Shown here: piece by piece, positions 1-5,299 of the stretch
Position numbering within the stretch: position 1 is the first letter of the stretch
Layout: each line of letters opens with the position of its first letter
Assembly: GCA_018367495.1 (NCBI GenBank)
Contig: JAGZGB010000094.1
Location: forward strand, 1-5,299
DNA: 5,299 nucleotides
From: Veillonella sp.
GTDB taxonomy: Bacteria; Bacillota_C; Negativicutes; Veillonellales; Veillonellaceae
Direction of reading: 5' to 3'
Notes under the pieces: model-generated
Told to the model about the DNA's origin: nothing
The model's input: the letters and a program-made list of their open reading frames with translations, nothing else
Databases searched by the model: none
Made by a program: the position numbers and the translations under genes

Positions 1-7
1 TTGATAC

Positions 8-1342
8 ATGAAAACCACCGCTAAAAAAATGTCTGTATTCCAGCTAACCACAATGGTAGCAGCCAATATGCTAGGAGCTGGGATCATTATGTTACCAACT
101 AATTTGGCTCAAGTTGGTACTATTTCAGTTTTATCTTGGCTCGTAACAGCTGTGGGTGCGCTTTTATTAGCGTATATTTTTGCTCAAGCGGGTATGTTCT
201 CCCAGATTAAGGGCGGTATGGGCGGTTATGCAGAACACCGCTTCGGTAGAACTGGACATTTTATGGCGAGCTATGCTTACAGCATATCTCTCATTATTGC
301 TAATGTAGCTATTGCAGTTTCAGCAGTAGGTTATGGCTCTGAATTATTTGGTGTCGATTTAAATGCTGTTCAGACGAGTCAAGTAACAATCGTATTGCTC
401 TGGTTTGCGGCAATTCTGAATTTCAGAGGAAACCGCTTTACAGGGCGACTTAGTAATATAACAGTTTGGGGATCTATTCTTCCCGTTTTAGCAATTAGCA
501 CTATTGGGTGGTTTTGGTTTAATCCAGATACTTTTATTGCAGCTTGGAATCCAAATGATATTCCATTTTTTGATGCTGTTAAGCAATCAATTTCTCTGAC
601 CCTTTGGGGGTTCCTTGGTTTTGAATCGGCTGCAGCTAATGCAGATGCTGTAGAAAATCCAAGAAAAAATGTGCCTATAGCTACAGTAAGTGGCACATTG
701 GCAGTAGCTGTAATTTATGTTTTGTCTACTAATGTTATGGCCGGTATCGTGCCTAACATCGACTTGTTAAATTCTAATGCACCATTTGGTTTAACCTTTA
801 TGCATATGTTTAATGGTGTAGTTGGTGATTTTGTTATGGCATCAATGGTGATTTCTTGCTGTGGTGCTTTACTTTGTTGGCAATTTACGTTGTCTCGCGT
901 ATTTAAAAGTGCTGCTGAAGCGGGGTATTTTCCAAAAGTATTTGCACGTGTTAATAGTAAAGATGCACCAGTTCGTGGCGTGTTGATCTTGTTAGTTATT
1001 GAGACTATATTGACTTTATTTACAGCTAATGAGGTATTACGTGAACAGTTTGAGAATCTTGTTAATCTAGCTGTTGTTACCAATGTGGTTCCGTATATCC
1101 TGGTTACTTTGTCTGTGCCAGTTATGATGGAACGTTCTAATGTCTCTAAATCTCATATTAATCATTTTAGAGTAATTGGTATACTTGGTGTTTTATATTG
1201 TGTATATGCAATTTATTCTTCTGGTGAGAGTGCTATAGTAGGTGGTGCTTTTGCACTGTTAATTGGTTTAGGTATTTGTACTGTTCGTAAAATTATTGCA
1301 GCTCGACGGGCACAAAGAAAATTACAACAAAGTATCGATTAA
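8..1342 (+). CDS. potE: Putrescine-ornithine (polyamine/amino acid) antiporter PotE, APC superfamily
   Basis: This 444-residue inner-membrane protein closely matches my recollection of E. coli PotE (439 aa) along nearly its whole length. PotE exchanges putrescine for ornithine and can also import putrescine by proton symport. Visible landmarks are the unwound TM1 motif GAGIIMLP (23-30), GGMGGYAE (69-76), the TLWGFLGFES block (198-207), NVPIA (221-225), CCGALLCWQF (284-293) and LVNLAVVTN (351-359). About twelve hydrophobic segments are present. Residues equivalent to E. coli Glu77, Tyr92, Trp201, Glu207, Cys285, Cys286, Trp292, Lys301 and Tyr308 are kept as E76, Y91, W200, E206, C284, C285, W291, K300 and Y307. 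Cys62, Tyr78 and Cys210 are replaced by A61, H77 and A209. The C-terminal tail diverges and is basic. The start matches the E. coli N-terminus, but only seven bases lie upstream, so its ribosome binding site cannot be judged. A decarboxylase gene is the usual partner and could lie upstream, outside the window. A cadaverine-lysine antiporter (CadB-like) is the main alternative. Confidence 0.92.
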   Translation: MKTTAKKMSVFQLTTMVAANMLGAGIIMLPTNLAQVGTISVLSWLVTAVGALLLAYIFAQAGMFSQIKGGMGGYAEHRFGRTGHFMASYAYSISLIIANVAIAVSAVGYGSELFGVDLNAVQTSQVTIVLLWFAAILNFRGNRFTGRLSNITVWGSILPVLAISTIGWFWFNPDTFIAAWNPNDIPFFDAVKQSISLTLWGFLGFESAAANADAVENPRKNVPIATVSGTLAVAVIYVLSTNVMAGIVPNIDLLNSNAPFGLTFMHMFNGVVGDFVMASMVISCCGALLCWQFTLSRVFKSAAEAGYFPKVFARVNSKDAPVRGVLILLVIETILTLFTANEVLREQFENLVNLAVVTNVVPYILVTLSVPVMMERSNVSKSHINHFRVIGILGVLYCVYAIYSSGESAIVGGAFALLIGLGICTVRKIIAARRAQRKLQQSID

Positions 1343-1362
1343 TTGAATAACTCTCGTCTTAT

Positions 1363-1394
1363 AAGAGGCTGTTACAGTGTAACAGCCTCTTTTT
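1363..1394 (+). terminator. Intrinsic terminator after potE
   Basis: A perfect 13-bp stem (1363-1375 with 1379-1391) closes a three-base loop, AGT, and runs into a T tract at 1390-1394. It lies 20 bases after the potE stop codon. It separates potE from the riboswitch-controlled operon. There is no matching T tract for the minus strand, so it looks one-directional. Confidence 0.93.
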
Positions 1395-1405
1395 ATATGA
1401 TATAT

Positions 1406-1422
1406 ATACCCATAAGGGGTAT
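1406..1422. promoter_or_regulatory. Candidate CsoR/RcnR-family operator palindrome
   Basis: The sequence ATACCCATAAGGGGTAT is an interrupted palindrome; the 8-base arms ATATACCC (1404-1411) and GGGTATAT (1417-1424) are exact complements around five bases. From memory, it has the same 17-base layout as the B. subtilis CsoR copper operator: ATACCC, four bases, GGGGTAT. It ends five bases before the -35 element of the riboswitch promoter. CsoR-family proteins (CsoR, RcnR, InrS, CstR) sense Cu, Ni/Co or persulfide. No regulator gene is visible here, so the binding protein and the effector are unknown. A chance palindrome in A+T-rich DNA remains possible. Confidence 0.4.
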
Positions 1423-1427
1423 ATGTA

Positions 1428-1456
1428 TTGTAAAGGAAATATTAATATAGTATATT
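1428..1456 (+). promoter_or_regulatory. Sigma-A/sigma-70-type promoter for the riboswitch leader
   Basis: A -35 element TTGTAA (1428-1433) is separated by exactly 17 bases from a -10 element TATATT (1451-1456). Transcription would start near 1463, about 20 bases before the riboswitch aptamer, as expected for a leader promoter. The potE terminator lies just upstream, so a promoter is needed here. Confidence 0.6.
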
Positions 1457-1483
1457 TATAATCGTTAAAAATGAATAAATTGA

Positions 1484-1640
1484 TGAGTGTCGGTATGTAC
1501 CGAGCGTGAAAGAGGAAAATGGGTGTAAGTCCTATACTATGCAAATAGCTGTAATGAGGAGCAAGGTTTCATTATAGGGTCACTGGGAGACTGGGAAGGC
1601 CGAAATATTGCGATGAATCATGAGTCAGAAAGCCTGCTCT
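1484..1640 (+). promoter_or_regulatory. Cobalamin (B12) riboswitch aptamer
   Basis: The conserved core of the cobalamin riboswitch can be read in order. There is a GGAAAATGGGTGTAAGTCC segment (1513-1531), CTGTAA (1549-1554), a variable stem TAATGA/TCATTA (1552-1557 with 1569-1574), CACTGGG then CTGGGAAGGC (1581-1600), and the 3' B12 box GAGTCAGAAAGCCTGCT (1622-1638). A small 5' stem, TCGGT/ACCGA (1490-1494 with 1499-1503), fits the P2 region. These RNAs bind adenosylcobalamin or related cobalamins and normally switch downstream genes off. An intrinsic terminator follows at 1676, so control is probably transcriptional. The outer ends are approximate because the closing P1 helix could not be assigned with certainty. 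Confidence 0.93.
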
Positions 1641-1677
1641 AAATGCACATGATAGTAATATATCGTGCTAAATTTAG
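1639..1677 (+). promoter_or_regulatory. Candidate antiterminator hairpin of the B12 riboswitch
   Basis: CTAAAT (1639-1644) can pair with ATTTAG (1672-1677). Inside it GCAC pairs with GTGC (1645-1648 with 1665-1668) and GATA with TATC (1651-1654 with 1661-1664), leaving small bulges and a six-base loop. The 3' arm uses the first two bases of the terminator stem. In addition, CCTG of the B12 box (1633-1636) could pair with CAGG at 1684-1687. The fold would therefore compete with both the aptamer end and the terminator. No folding energies were computed. Confidence 0.45.
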
Positions 1678-1703
1678 GTTAGTCAGGTGGACTAACCTTT
1701 TTT
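1676..1703 (+). terminator. Riboswitch expression-platform intrinsic terminator
   Basis: AGGTTAGTC (1676-1684) pairs perfectly with GACTAACCT (1690-1698) around a five-base loop, followed by six Ts (1698-1703). It lies about 40 bases after the B12 box and about 100 bases before the first permease gene. The expected logic is that cobalamin binding favours this hairpin and blocks transcription of the importer operon. Confidence 0.87.
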
Positions 1704-1789
1704 GTTATCTTTATATGTATTTCTGCTATATGAAGAGAGCGTAGCATACTAGTTATTCATTTAGATTATTGTAGTTTTTTAGAGAGTAT

Positions 1790-1795
1790 AGGAGG
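1790..1795 (+). promoter_or_regulatory. Ribosome binding site of the first permease gene
   Basis: A full AGGAGG lies five bases before the ATG at 1801. It sits far from the riboswitch terminator and is not obviously sequestered by it, which favours transcriptional rather than translational control. Confidence 0.85.
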
Positions 1796-1800
1796 CGCCT

Positions 1801-2739
1801 ATGGGCAAACGATTTGCTAAACAGCTAGGGCAATTCATTGTTACCTTGTTTGGCATTACATTTTTGACATTTTGTCTGACCTATCTAGCTCCAGGTGATC
1901 CAGTAACGATGCTACTGGAGACAGCGGATACGATTGTGTCTCAAGAGACAATCGATGAAACACGGGCACAGTTAGGGCTAGATAAACCATTTTTGGTACA
2001 ATATGCCAATTGGGTTGTAAATGCGGCACAAGGAGACTTAGGGATGAGTTACTCTGCTAAGAAGCCAGTAGTTGACCGTATGTTAGAGGCGTTGCCAGGA
2101 ACAGTAGCGCTTGCTGGAACTGCATTAGTGTTTACAATACTTTATGCATTGCCAACGGGGATTCTTAGTGCGTTGAATCGCAATAAATGGATAGATTATG
2201 TATTGCGTACGTTATCGTTTGTAGGCGTATCTATGCCAACATTTTGGTTAGGTCTTGTACTGATTTACATCTTTGGTCTAAAACTGGGTCTTGTACCAAT
2301 TGCATCCTCTCGGGTAACAGCCACTGGCGTTATTTTGCCTGCTATTACATTAGCTGTTGTAGTAGGGTCTAAGTACATGCGCCAAGTACGTCTCGTTATT
2401 CTTGAAGAAATGCAAAAGGATTACGTTATTGGTGCTCGAGCACGTGGTGTCAGTGAAGTCAAAATTTTATTTGGTCATATTTTACCTAATGCAGTATTAC
2501 CGCTTATCACTATTTTAGGTGTTTTGATTGGCTGGTTATTAGGTGGTGTGGCAGTCGTTGAAATGGTATTCTCCTGGCCAGGTCTTGGGAATATGGCAGT
2601 ATATGCCATTACTATGCGTGATTATCCATTGATCGAAGGCTTTGTGTTGTGGGTTGCTTTAGCATATATGTGTATTAACGTATTGGTTGATGCATCATAT
2701 ATCTTATTAGATCCTAGATTGAAAAGGGAGAGAGCATAA
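1801..2739 (+). CDS. ABC importer permease, NikB/DppB/OppB type
   Basis: The 312-residue product is one of two inner-membrane subunits of a nickel/peptide-class ABC importer. E. coli NikB has 314 residues, so the length is normal. About six membrane segments are visible (roughly 9-31, 101-124, 134-160, 176-198, 232-256, 278-302). Family marks include APGDP (30-34), GDLGMSY (78-84), SMPTFWLG (144-151), VFSWPGLG (256-263) and LDPRL (303-307). The cytoplasmic coupling (EAA) loop, which contacts the ATPase, reads YVIGARARGVSEV (208-220) followed by HILPN (226-230). The gene is first in a riboswitch-controlled operon and overlaps the next gene by one base (TAATG). The family fold does not reveal the substrate; the B12 riboswitch points to cobalt or a corrinoid, while nickel and oligopeptides stay possible. 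Confidence 0.93.
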   Translation: MGKRFAKQLGQFIVTLFGITFLTFCLTYLAPGDPVTMLLETADTIVSQETIDETRAQLGLDKPFLVQYANWVVNAAQGDLGMSYSAKKPVVDRMLEALPGTVALAGTALVFTILYALPTGILSALNRNKWIDYVLRTLSFVGVSMPTFWLGLVLIYIFGLKLGLVPIASSRVTATGVILPAITLAVVVGSKYMRQVRLVILEEMQKDYVIGARARGVSEVKILFGHILPNAVLPLITILGVLIGWLLGGVAVVEMVFSWPGLGNMAVYAITMRDYPLIEGFVLWVALAYMCINVLVDASYILLDPRLKRERA

Positions 2740-3560
2740 TGGCAGAATTTATTCAAAAACATAAATTGTTCTCTTTCTACAGTACATTAATGATTATCGT
2801 AGTCCTCATTGCCGTTTTTGCACCGTGGCTCGCACCAGGTGATGCTTTCACCTCCAATATGAGCCAAGCATTACAAGCGCCTAGTAGTCATCACTGGTTT
2901 GGTACAGATAAGTTAGGTCGCGATGTATTATCCCGTGTTATCTATGGTACGCAATTATCCTTGTTTATGGGGGTCAGTATTGTTGTCATCATGGTCAGCA
3001 TTGGTACTATTATCGGTGCGGTGGCCGGTTATTTCGGCGGTAAGATTGAGATTATCCTTATGCGTCTTGCAGATATTATGTTATCCTTCCCAGGTGTTGT
3101 GTTAGCTATTGCCATTGCCGGTATTTTGGGCGGTAGCATTTTGAATACGATTATAGCTTTATCTGTAGTTGGTTGGGCAAAATATGCTCGTCTTGTACGT
3201 TCTATGACCTTGAAAGTTCGGGGCGAAGAGTATGTAACAGCTGCCGTTATGATGGGGGCATCTACGACGACTATCTTAAGACGTCACATCATTCCCAATA
3301 TCCTTCCTCTTGTAGTTACAACTGGGGCACTTGATATTGGGGCCATCATGATTGAAGTAGCCGGTCTTTCCTTCCTTGGCTTTGGTGCTCAACCACCAAC
3401 ACCAGAATGGGGCCTTATGCTTAATGAAGGACGCCAGTATTTGCAAACGAGCCCTTGGCTTATGGCATTCCCTGGTATGTCTATCCTTATTGTAGTTGCT
3501 ATCTTTAACCTTTGGTCTGATTCTCTACGGGATGTAGTAGATCCTAAAAATCAAGGTTAG
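2739..3560 (+). CDS. ABC importer permease, NikC/DppC/OppC type
   Basis: The 273-residue product is the second inner-membrane subunit and should pair with the preceding permease; E. coli NikC has 277 residues. An N-terminal membrane segment (about 13-31) is followed by the family signature HWFGTDKLGRDVLSRVIYG (52-70). Further helices lie near 72-97, 115-145, 187-212 and 243-258. The ATPase-coupling EAA loop is YVTAAVMMGAS (165-175) followed by HIIPN (183-187). The C-terminal family block LSFLGFGAQPPTPEWG (210-225) is intact. The start ATG overlaps the upstream stop, with AGGGAG eight bases before it (2725-2730), which suggests translational coupling and equal subunit amounts. No truncation or missing motif is seen. 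The substrate cannot be read from this subunit. Confidence 0.93.
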   Translation: MAEFIQKHKLFSFYSTLMIIVVLIAVFAPWLAPGDAFTSNMSQALQAPSSHHWFGTDKLGRDVLSRVIYGTQLSLFMGVSIVVIMVSIGTIIGAVAGYFGGKIEIILMRLADIMLSFPGVVLAIAIAGILGGSILNTIIALSVVGWAKYARLVRSMTLKVRGEEYVTAAVMMGASTTTILRRHIIPNILPLVVTTGALDIGAIMIEVAGLSFLGFGAQPPTPEWGLMLNEGRQYLQTSPWLMAFPGMSILIVVAIFNLWSDSLRDVVDPKNQG

Positions 3561-3570
3561 TTTAGTGTGA

Positions 3571-3616
3571 TGCTTATTTATAGATGTTTTTGTGAAAGTT
3601 GTCGGATAAATAAGCA
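3571..3616 (+). other. Long-loop hairpin after the permease genes
   Basis: TGCTTATTTAT (3571-3581) and ATAAATAAGCA (3606-3616) are exact complements, giving an 11-bp stem with a 24-base loop, ten bases after the second permease stop codon. No T tract follows directly, so it is not a standard intrinsic terminator. It could protect or process mRNA between the permease and binding-protein genes. Confidence 0.5.
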
Positions 3617-3631
3617 ATACTATGGTTTTTC

Positions 3632-3665
3632 CATTATGACTATTGTAAATTTAGTAGTCATGATG
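3632..3665 (+). other. Second hairpin before the binding-protein gene
   Basis: CATTATGACTA (3632-3642) pairs with TAGTCATGATG (3655-3665), 11 pairs including one G-U; up to three further inner pairs are possible. It lies about 30 bases upstream of the binding-protein ribosome binding site. The following sequence is A+T-rich but lacks a clean T run, so strong termination is unlikely. A role in mRNA stability or subunit stoichiometry is an inference. Confidence 0.45.
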
Positions 3666-3695
3666 TGTATATTTTATGGTTATATGTAATTGTAC

Positions 3696-3701
3696 GAGGA
3701 G
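3696..3701 (+). promoter_or_regulatory. Ribosome binding site that decides the binding-protein start
   Basis: GAGGAG lies seven bases before the ATG at 3709. An in-frame ATG at 3676 has no such site and would place an unlikely stretch with two cysteines in front of a typical lipoprotein signal peptide, so 3709 is the chosen start. Confidence 0.87.
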
Positions 3702-3708
3702 ATTTTAC

Positions 3709-5277
3709 ATGAAAAAATCTTGGAAAAAAGCTCTCTTAGCAGGTCTCAGCATTGTTATGATGGGTTCCTTCATTGCTGGTTGTGGCTCTGATAATAATGG
3801 CGCTGCTAACAAGGATGTGTTAAAAGTTGGTGTAACTAATTTCGCATCCACATTAGAACCTACTGAAAACTTCTTCGCTTGGGTTGTCATGCGTTATGGT
3901 GTAGGTGAAACATTGGCTAAGTTTGATGAGCAAATGAAACCTCAACCTTGGATTGCGTCTAAATGGGAAGTATCTCCAGACCATAAAACGTGGACTTTCA
4001 CAATCAATGATAAGGTGAAATTCTCTAATGGTAAAAAAGTTGATGCTGCAGCAGTTAAAGCATCTATCGAACGTGTTTTTGCAAAATCCAATCGTGCAAA
4101 AACGTTCTTTAAATATGATTCTATTGAAGCTAATGGTCAACAATTAACGATTAAAACGGATAAAGCATATCCAAATTTACCTGCTATTTTGGCGGATCCA
4201 TTGTTCTTGATTGTTGATGTACAAGCTGAAAAAGATGGCCGTAACTTCGCTAAAGAAGGTCCTATCGGTACAGGCCCATACGTAGTTAAATCTTTCACAA
4301 AAGAACGTGCTGAAATGGCTGCCAACGAAAACTACTGGGATGGTGCAGTACCATTCAAAACTGTAGAAATTCCTTCTATCGATGACCCTAACACTCGTGC
4401 TATGAGCTTACAGTCTGGTGATGTTGATATGGCTGTTAATATTGGTTCTGGTGAAATTGGATTGTTCCAAGGTAATGATAAGTTTAAAGTAGATGAAATT
4501 GCATCTCTTCGTGTAGTATTGGCGCGTATCAACCAAAAAGGTATTCTTGGGGATGATAAAGTACGTGCTGCTGTCATCTCTGCCACAGACCGTAAAAACT
4601 ATGCAGATGTATTATTAAAGGGTACATTCATTCCTGGTTCCGCTCCAATTCCACCATCTATGGACTACGGCTTCAACGACTTGAAAGATCCTAATGCGTA
4701 TAATCCTGAACGTTCTAAACAATTGTTAGCTGAAGATGGTTGGAAAGATACTGATGGGGACGGTATCCTTGATAAAGATGGCAAACCATTAACATTCAAC
4801 TTTGTAGTATACAACTCTCGTGCAGAGTTACCACTTTATGCAGAAGCCGTTCAAGCAGACCTCAAGAAAATTGGTATCGATATGAAAATTAAAACTGTTG
4901 ACTATAACTTGATCGATAAAATGGGGCAAGATGGCGACTATGACATGCTTATTTCCAATATCGTAACAGCTAATACAGGCGATCCAATCTGGTTCTTGGC
5001 TAACTACTGGCACACTAATAACAATGGTTCCAACCCTCAAAACGGTTCTGGTTACTCCAACCCACAAGTTGACCAATTGTTAGACGCAGCTGAAACTGAA
5101 TTCGATCCTGCAAAACGTCGTGACTATGCAATCCAAATTCAACAATTATTGATGAATGATGGTGCTGCATTATTCTTAGGCTACCCTAAAACTAATATCG
5201 TTACTGGTTCTTACTTGAAAGGTGCTGTCATGTACCCAAGTGATTACTACTGGATTACTAACAAAATTACAAAATAA
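3709..5277 (+). CDS. ABC importer solute-binding lipoprotein, SBP family 5 (NikA/DppA/OppA type)
   Basis: The 522-residue product is the extracytoplasmic capture protein for the adjacent permeases. It has a basic N-terminus (MKKSWKK), a hydrophobic stretch and the lipobox IAGC, so lipidation is expected at Cys25. Family-5 marks follow: LAKFDEQMKPQPWIASKWEV (69-88), KTWTFTINDKVKFSNGK (93-109), GPIGTGPY (184-191), ENYWDG (207-212), DPNTRAMSLQSGDVD (226-240) and VQADLKKIGIDM (381-392). Length is normal for the family. It resembles NikA in general layout, but where I recall NikA having PRPFRF near its metal-chelate site, this protein has DPLFLI (163-168), so the arginines are missing. Only two histidines are visible, H92 and H435. 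H435 falls near the region of the NikA metal-contacting histidine, though the alignment there is loose. The B12 riboswitch makes cobalt, a cobalt chelate or a corrinoid plausible; peptides cannot be excluded. The gene sits after the permeases rather than first. Confidence 0.9.
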   Translation: MKKSWKKALLAGLSIVMMGSFIAGCGSDNNGAANKDVLKVGVTNFASTLEPTENFFAWVVMRYGVGETLAKFDEQMKPQPWIASKWEVSPDHKTWTFTINDKVKFSNGKKVDAAAVKASIERVFAKSNRAKTFFKYDSIEANGQQLTIKTDKAYPNLPAILADPLFLIVDVQAEKDGRNFAKEGPIGTGPYVVKSFTKERAEMAANENYWDGAVPFKTVEIPSIDDPNTRAMSLQSGDVDMAVNIGSGEIGLFQGNDKFKVDEIASLRVVLARINQKGILGDDKVRAAVISATDRKNYADVLLKGTFIPGSAPIPPSMDYGFNDLKDPNAYNPERSKQLLAEDGWKDTDGDGILDKDGKPLTFNFVVYNSRAELPLYAEAVQADLKKIGIDMKIKTVDYNLIDKMGQDGDYDMLISNIVTANTGDPIWFLANYWHTNNNGSNPQNGSGYSNPQVDQLLDAAETEFDPAKRRDYAIQIQQLLMNDGAALFLGYPKTNIVTGSYLKGAVMYPSDYYWITNKITK

Positions 5278-5289
5278 TGAGGAGCTATA

Positions 5290-5299
5290 ATGGCAGAAA
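5290..5299 (+). CDS. Start of a further operon gene, cut by the window edge
   Basis: GAGGAG (5279-5284) is followed five bases later by ATG at 5290 and codons for Met-Ala-Glu before the window ends. The gap from the binding-protein stop is only 12 bases, so it is almost surely in the same operon. By family precedent it should encode an ATPase subunit (NikD/DppD type), which the importer still lacks, but three residues cannot show that. Confidence 0.65.

Noticed and set aside
1359..1544. A 61-codon open frame on the minus strand across the terminator and riboswitch leader
   Set aside because: It covers a clear terminator, promoter and riboswitch 5' region, has no convincing ribosome binding site, and its product is low-complexity hydrophobic sequence typical of A+T-rich noncoding DNA.
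1702..1732. Possible B12-independent promoter just after the riboswitch terminator (TTGTTA, then TGCTATATG)
   Set aside because: Spacing is 19 bases and the elements are weak; such matches are common in A+T-rich sequence, so I do not annotate it.
2187..2372. Plus-strand open frame inside the first permease gene
   Set aside because: It lies wholly within a well-supported permease frame and has no family features of its own; the other small frames inside genes were dismissed on the same grounds.
3676..3708. An upstream in-frame ATG extending the binding protein by 11 residues
   Set aside because: No Shine-Dalgarno precedes it and the extension would spoil a standard lipoprotein signal peptide; the ATG at 3709 has GAGGAG at good spacing.
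4747..4788. Calcium-binding-like DTDGDGILDKDG loop in the binding protein (residues 347-358)
   Set aside because: Asp-rich loops of this kind recur in family-5 binding proteins at this position, so it is not evidence of a separate domain or a fusion.
1..5299. CRISPR arrays, insertion sequences, tRNA or rRNA genes
   Set aside because: No regularly spaced direct repeats, transposase frames, flanking terminal repeats or tRNA/rRNA-like sequences were seen on either strand.

Overview
This A+T-rich window reads entirely on the plus strand. It looks like a chromosomal segment from a low-GC Firmicute-type organism, most plausibly a Negativicute such as Veillonella. That guess is inference from composition, strong AGGAGG-type ribosome binding sites, TTGNNN/TATANT promoters, a B12 riboswitch and the gene content. 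Nothing in the window proves the genus.

Layout. Positions 8-1342 encode a complete PotE-type polyamine antiporter of the APC superfamily, closed by a strong intrinsic terminator (1363-1394). The 458-base gap before the next gene (1343-1800) is almost wholly regulatory. It holds a CsoR/RcnR-like palindrome (1406-1422), a good sigma-A-type promoter (1428-1456), a cobalamin (B12) riboswitch aptamer (about 1484-1640), an alternative hairpin that could act as antiterminator (1639-1677), an intrinsic terminator (1676-1703) and a strong Shine-Dalgarno (1790-1795). Downstream come two inner-membrane permeases of the Nik/Dpp/Opp ABC family (1801-2739 and 2739-3560, overlapping by one base). A 148-base gap with two hairpins follows, then a lipoprotein solute-binding protein of the same family (start corrected to 3709, end 5277). 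The first bases of a further gene begin at 5290 and are cut off by the window edge.

How the genes work together. The two permeases and the binding protein are the membrane and capture parts of one ABC importer; the ATPase subunits are probably encoded just past the window, starting at 5290. Proteins alone would only allow the call 'peptide or nickel family'. The B12 riboswitch is the informative clue: it predicts that expression stops when adenosylcobalamin is plentiful, so the importer probably supplies cobalt, a cobalt chelate or a corrinoid. A metal-sensor-like palindrome just upstream of the promoter would fit a second layer of control. PotE is a separate transcription unit by its terminator and has no visible link to the importer.

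Main points for follow-up are the riboswitch-controlled Nik-like importer of unknown substrate, the possible CsoR/RcnR operator, the antiterminator geometry, and the substitutions at functional PotE positions.
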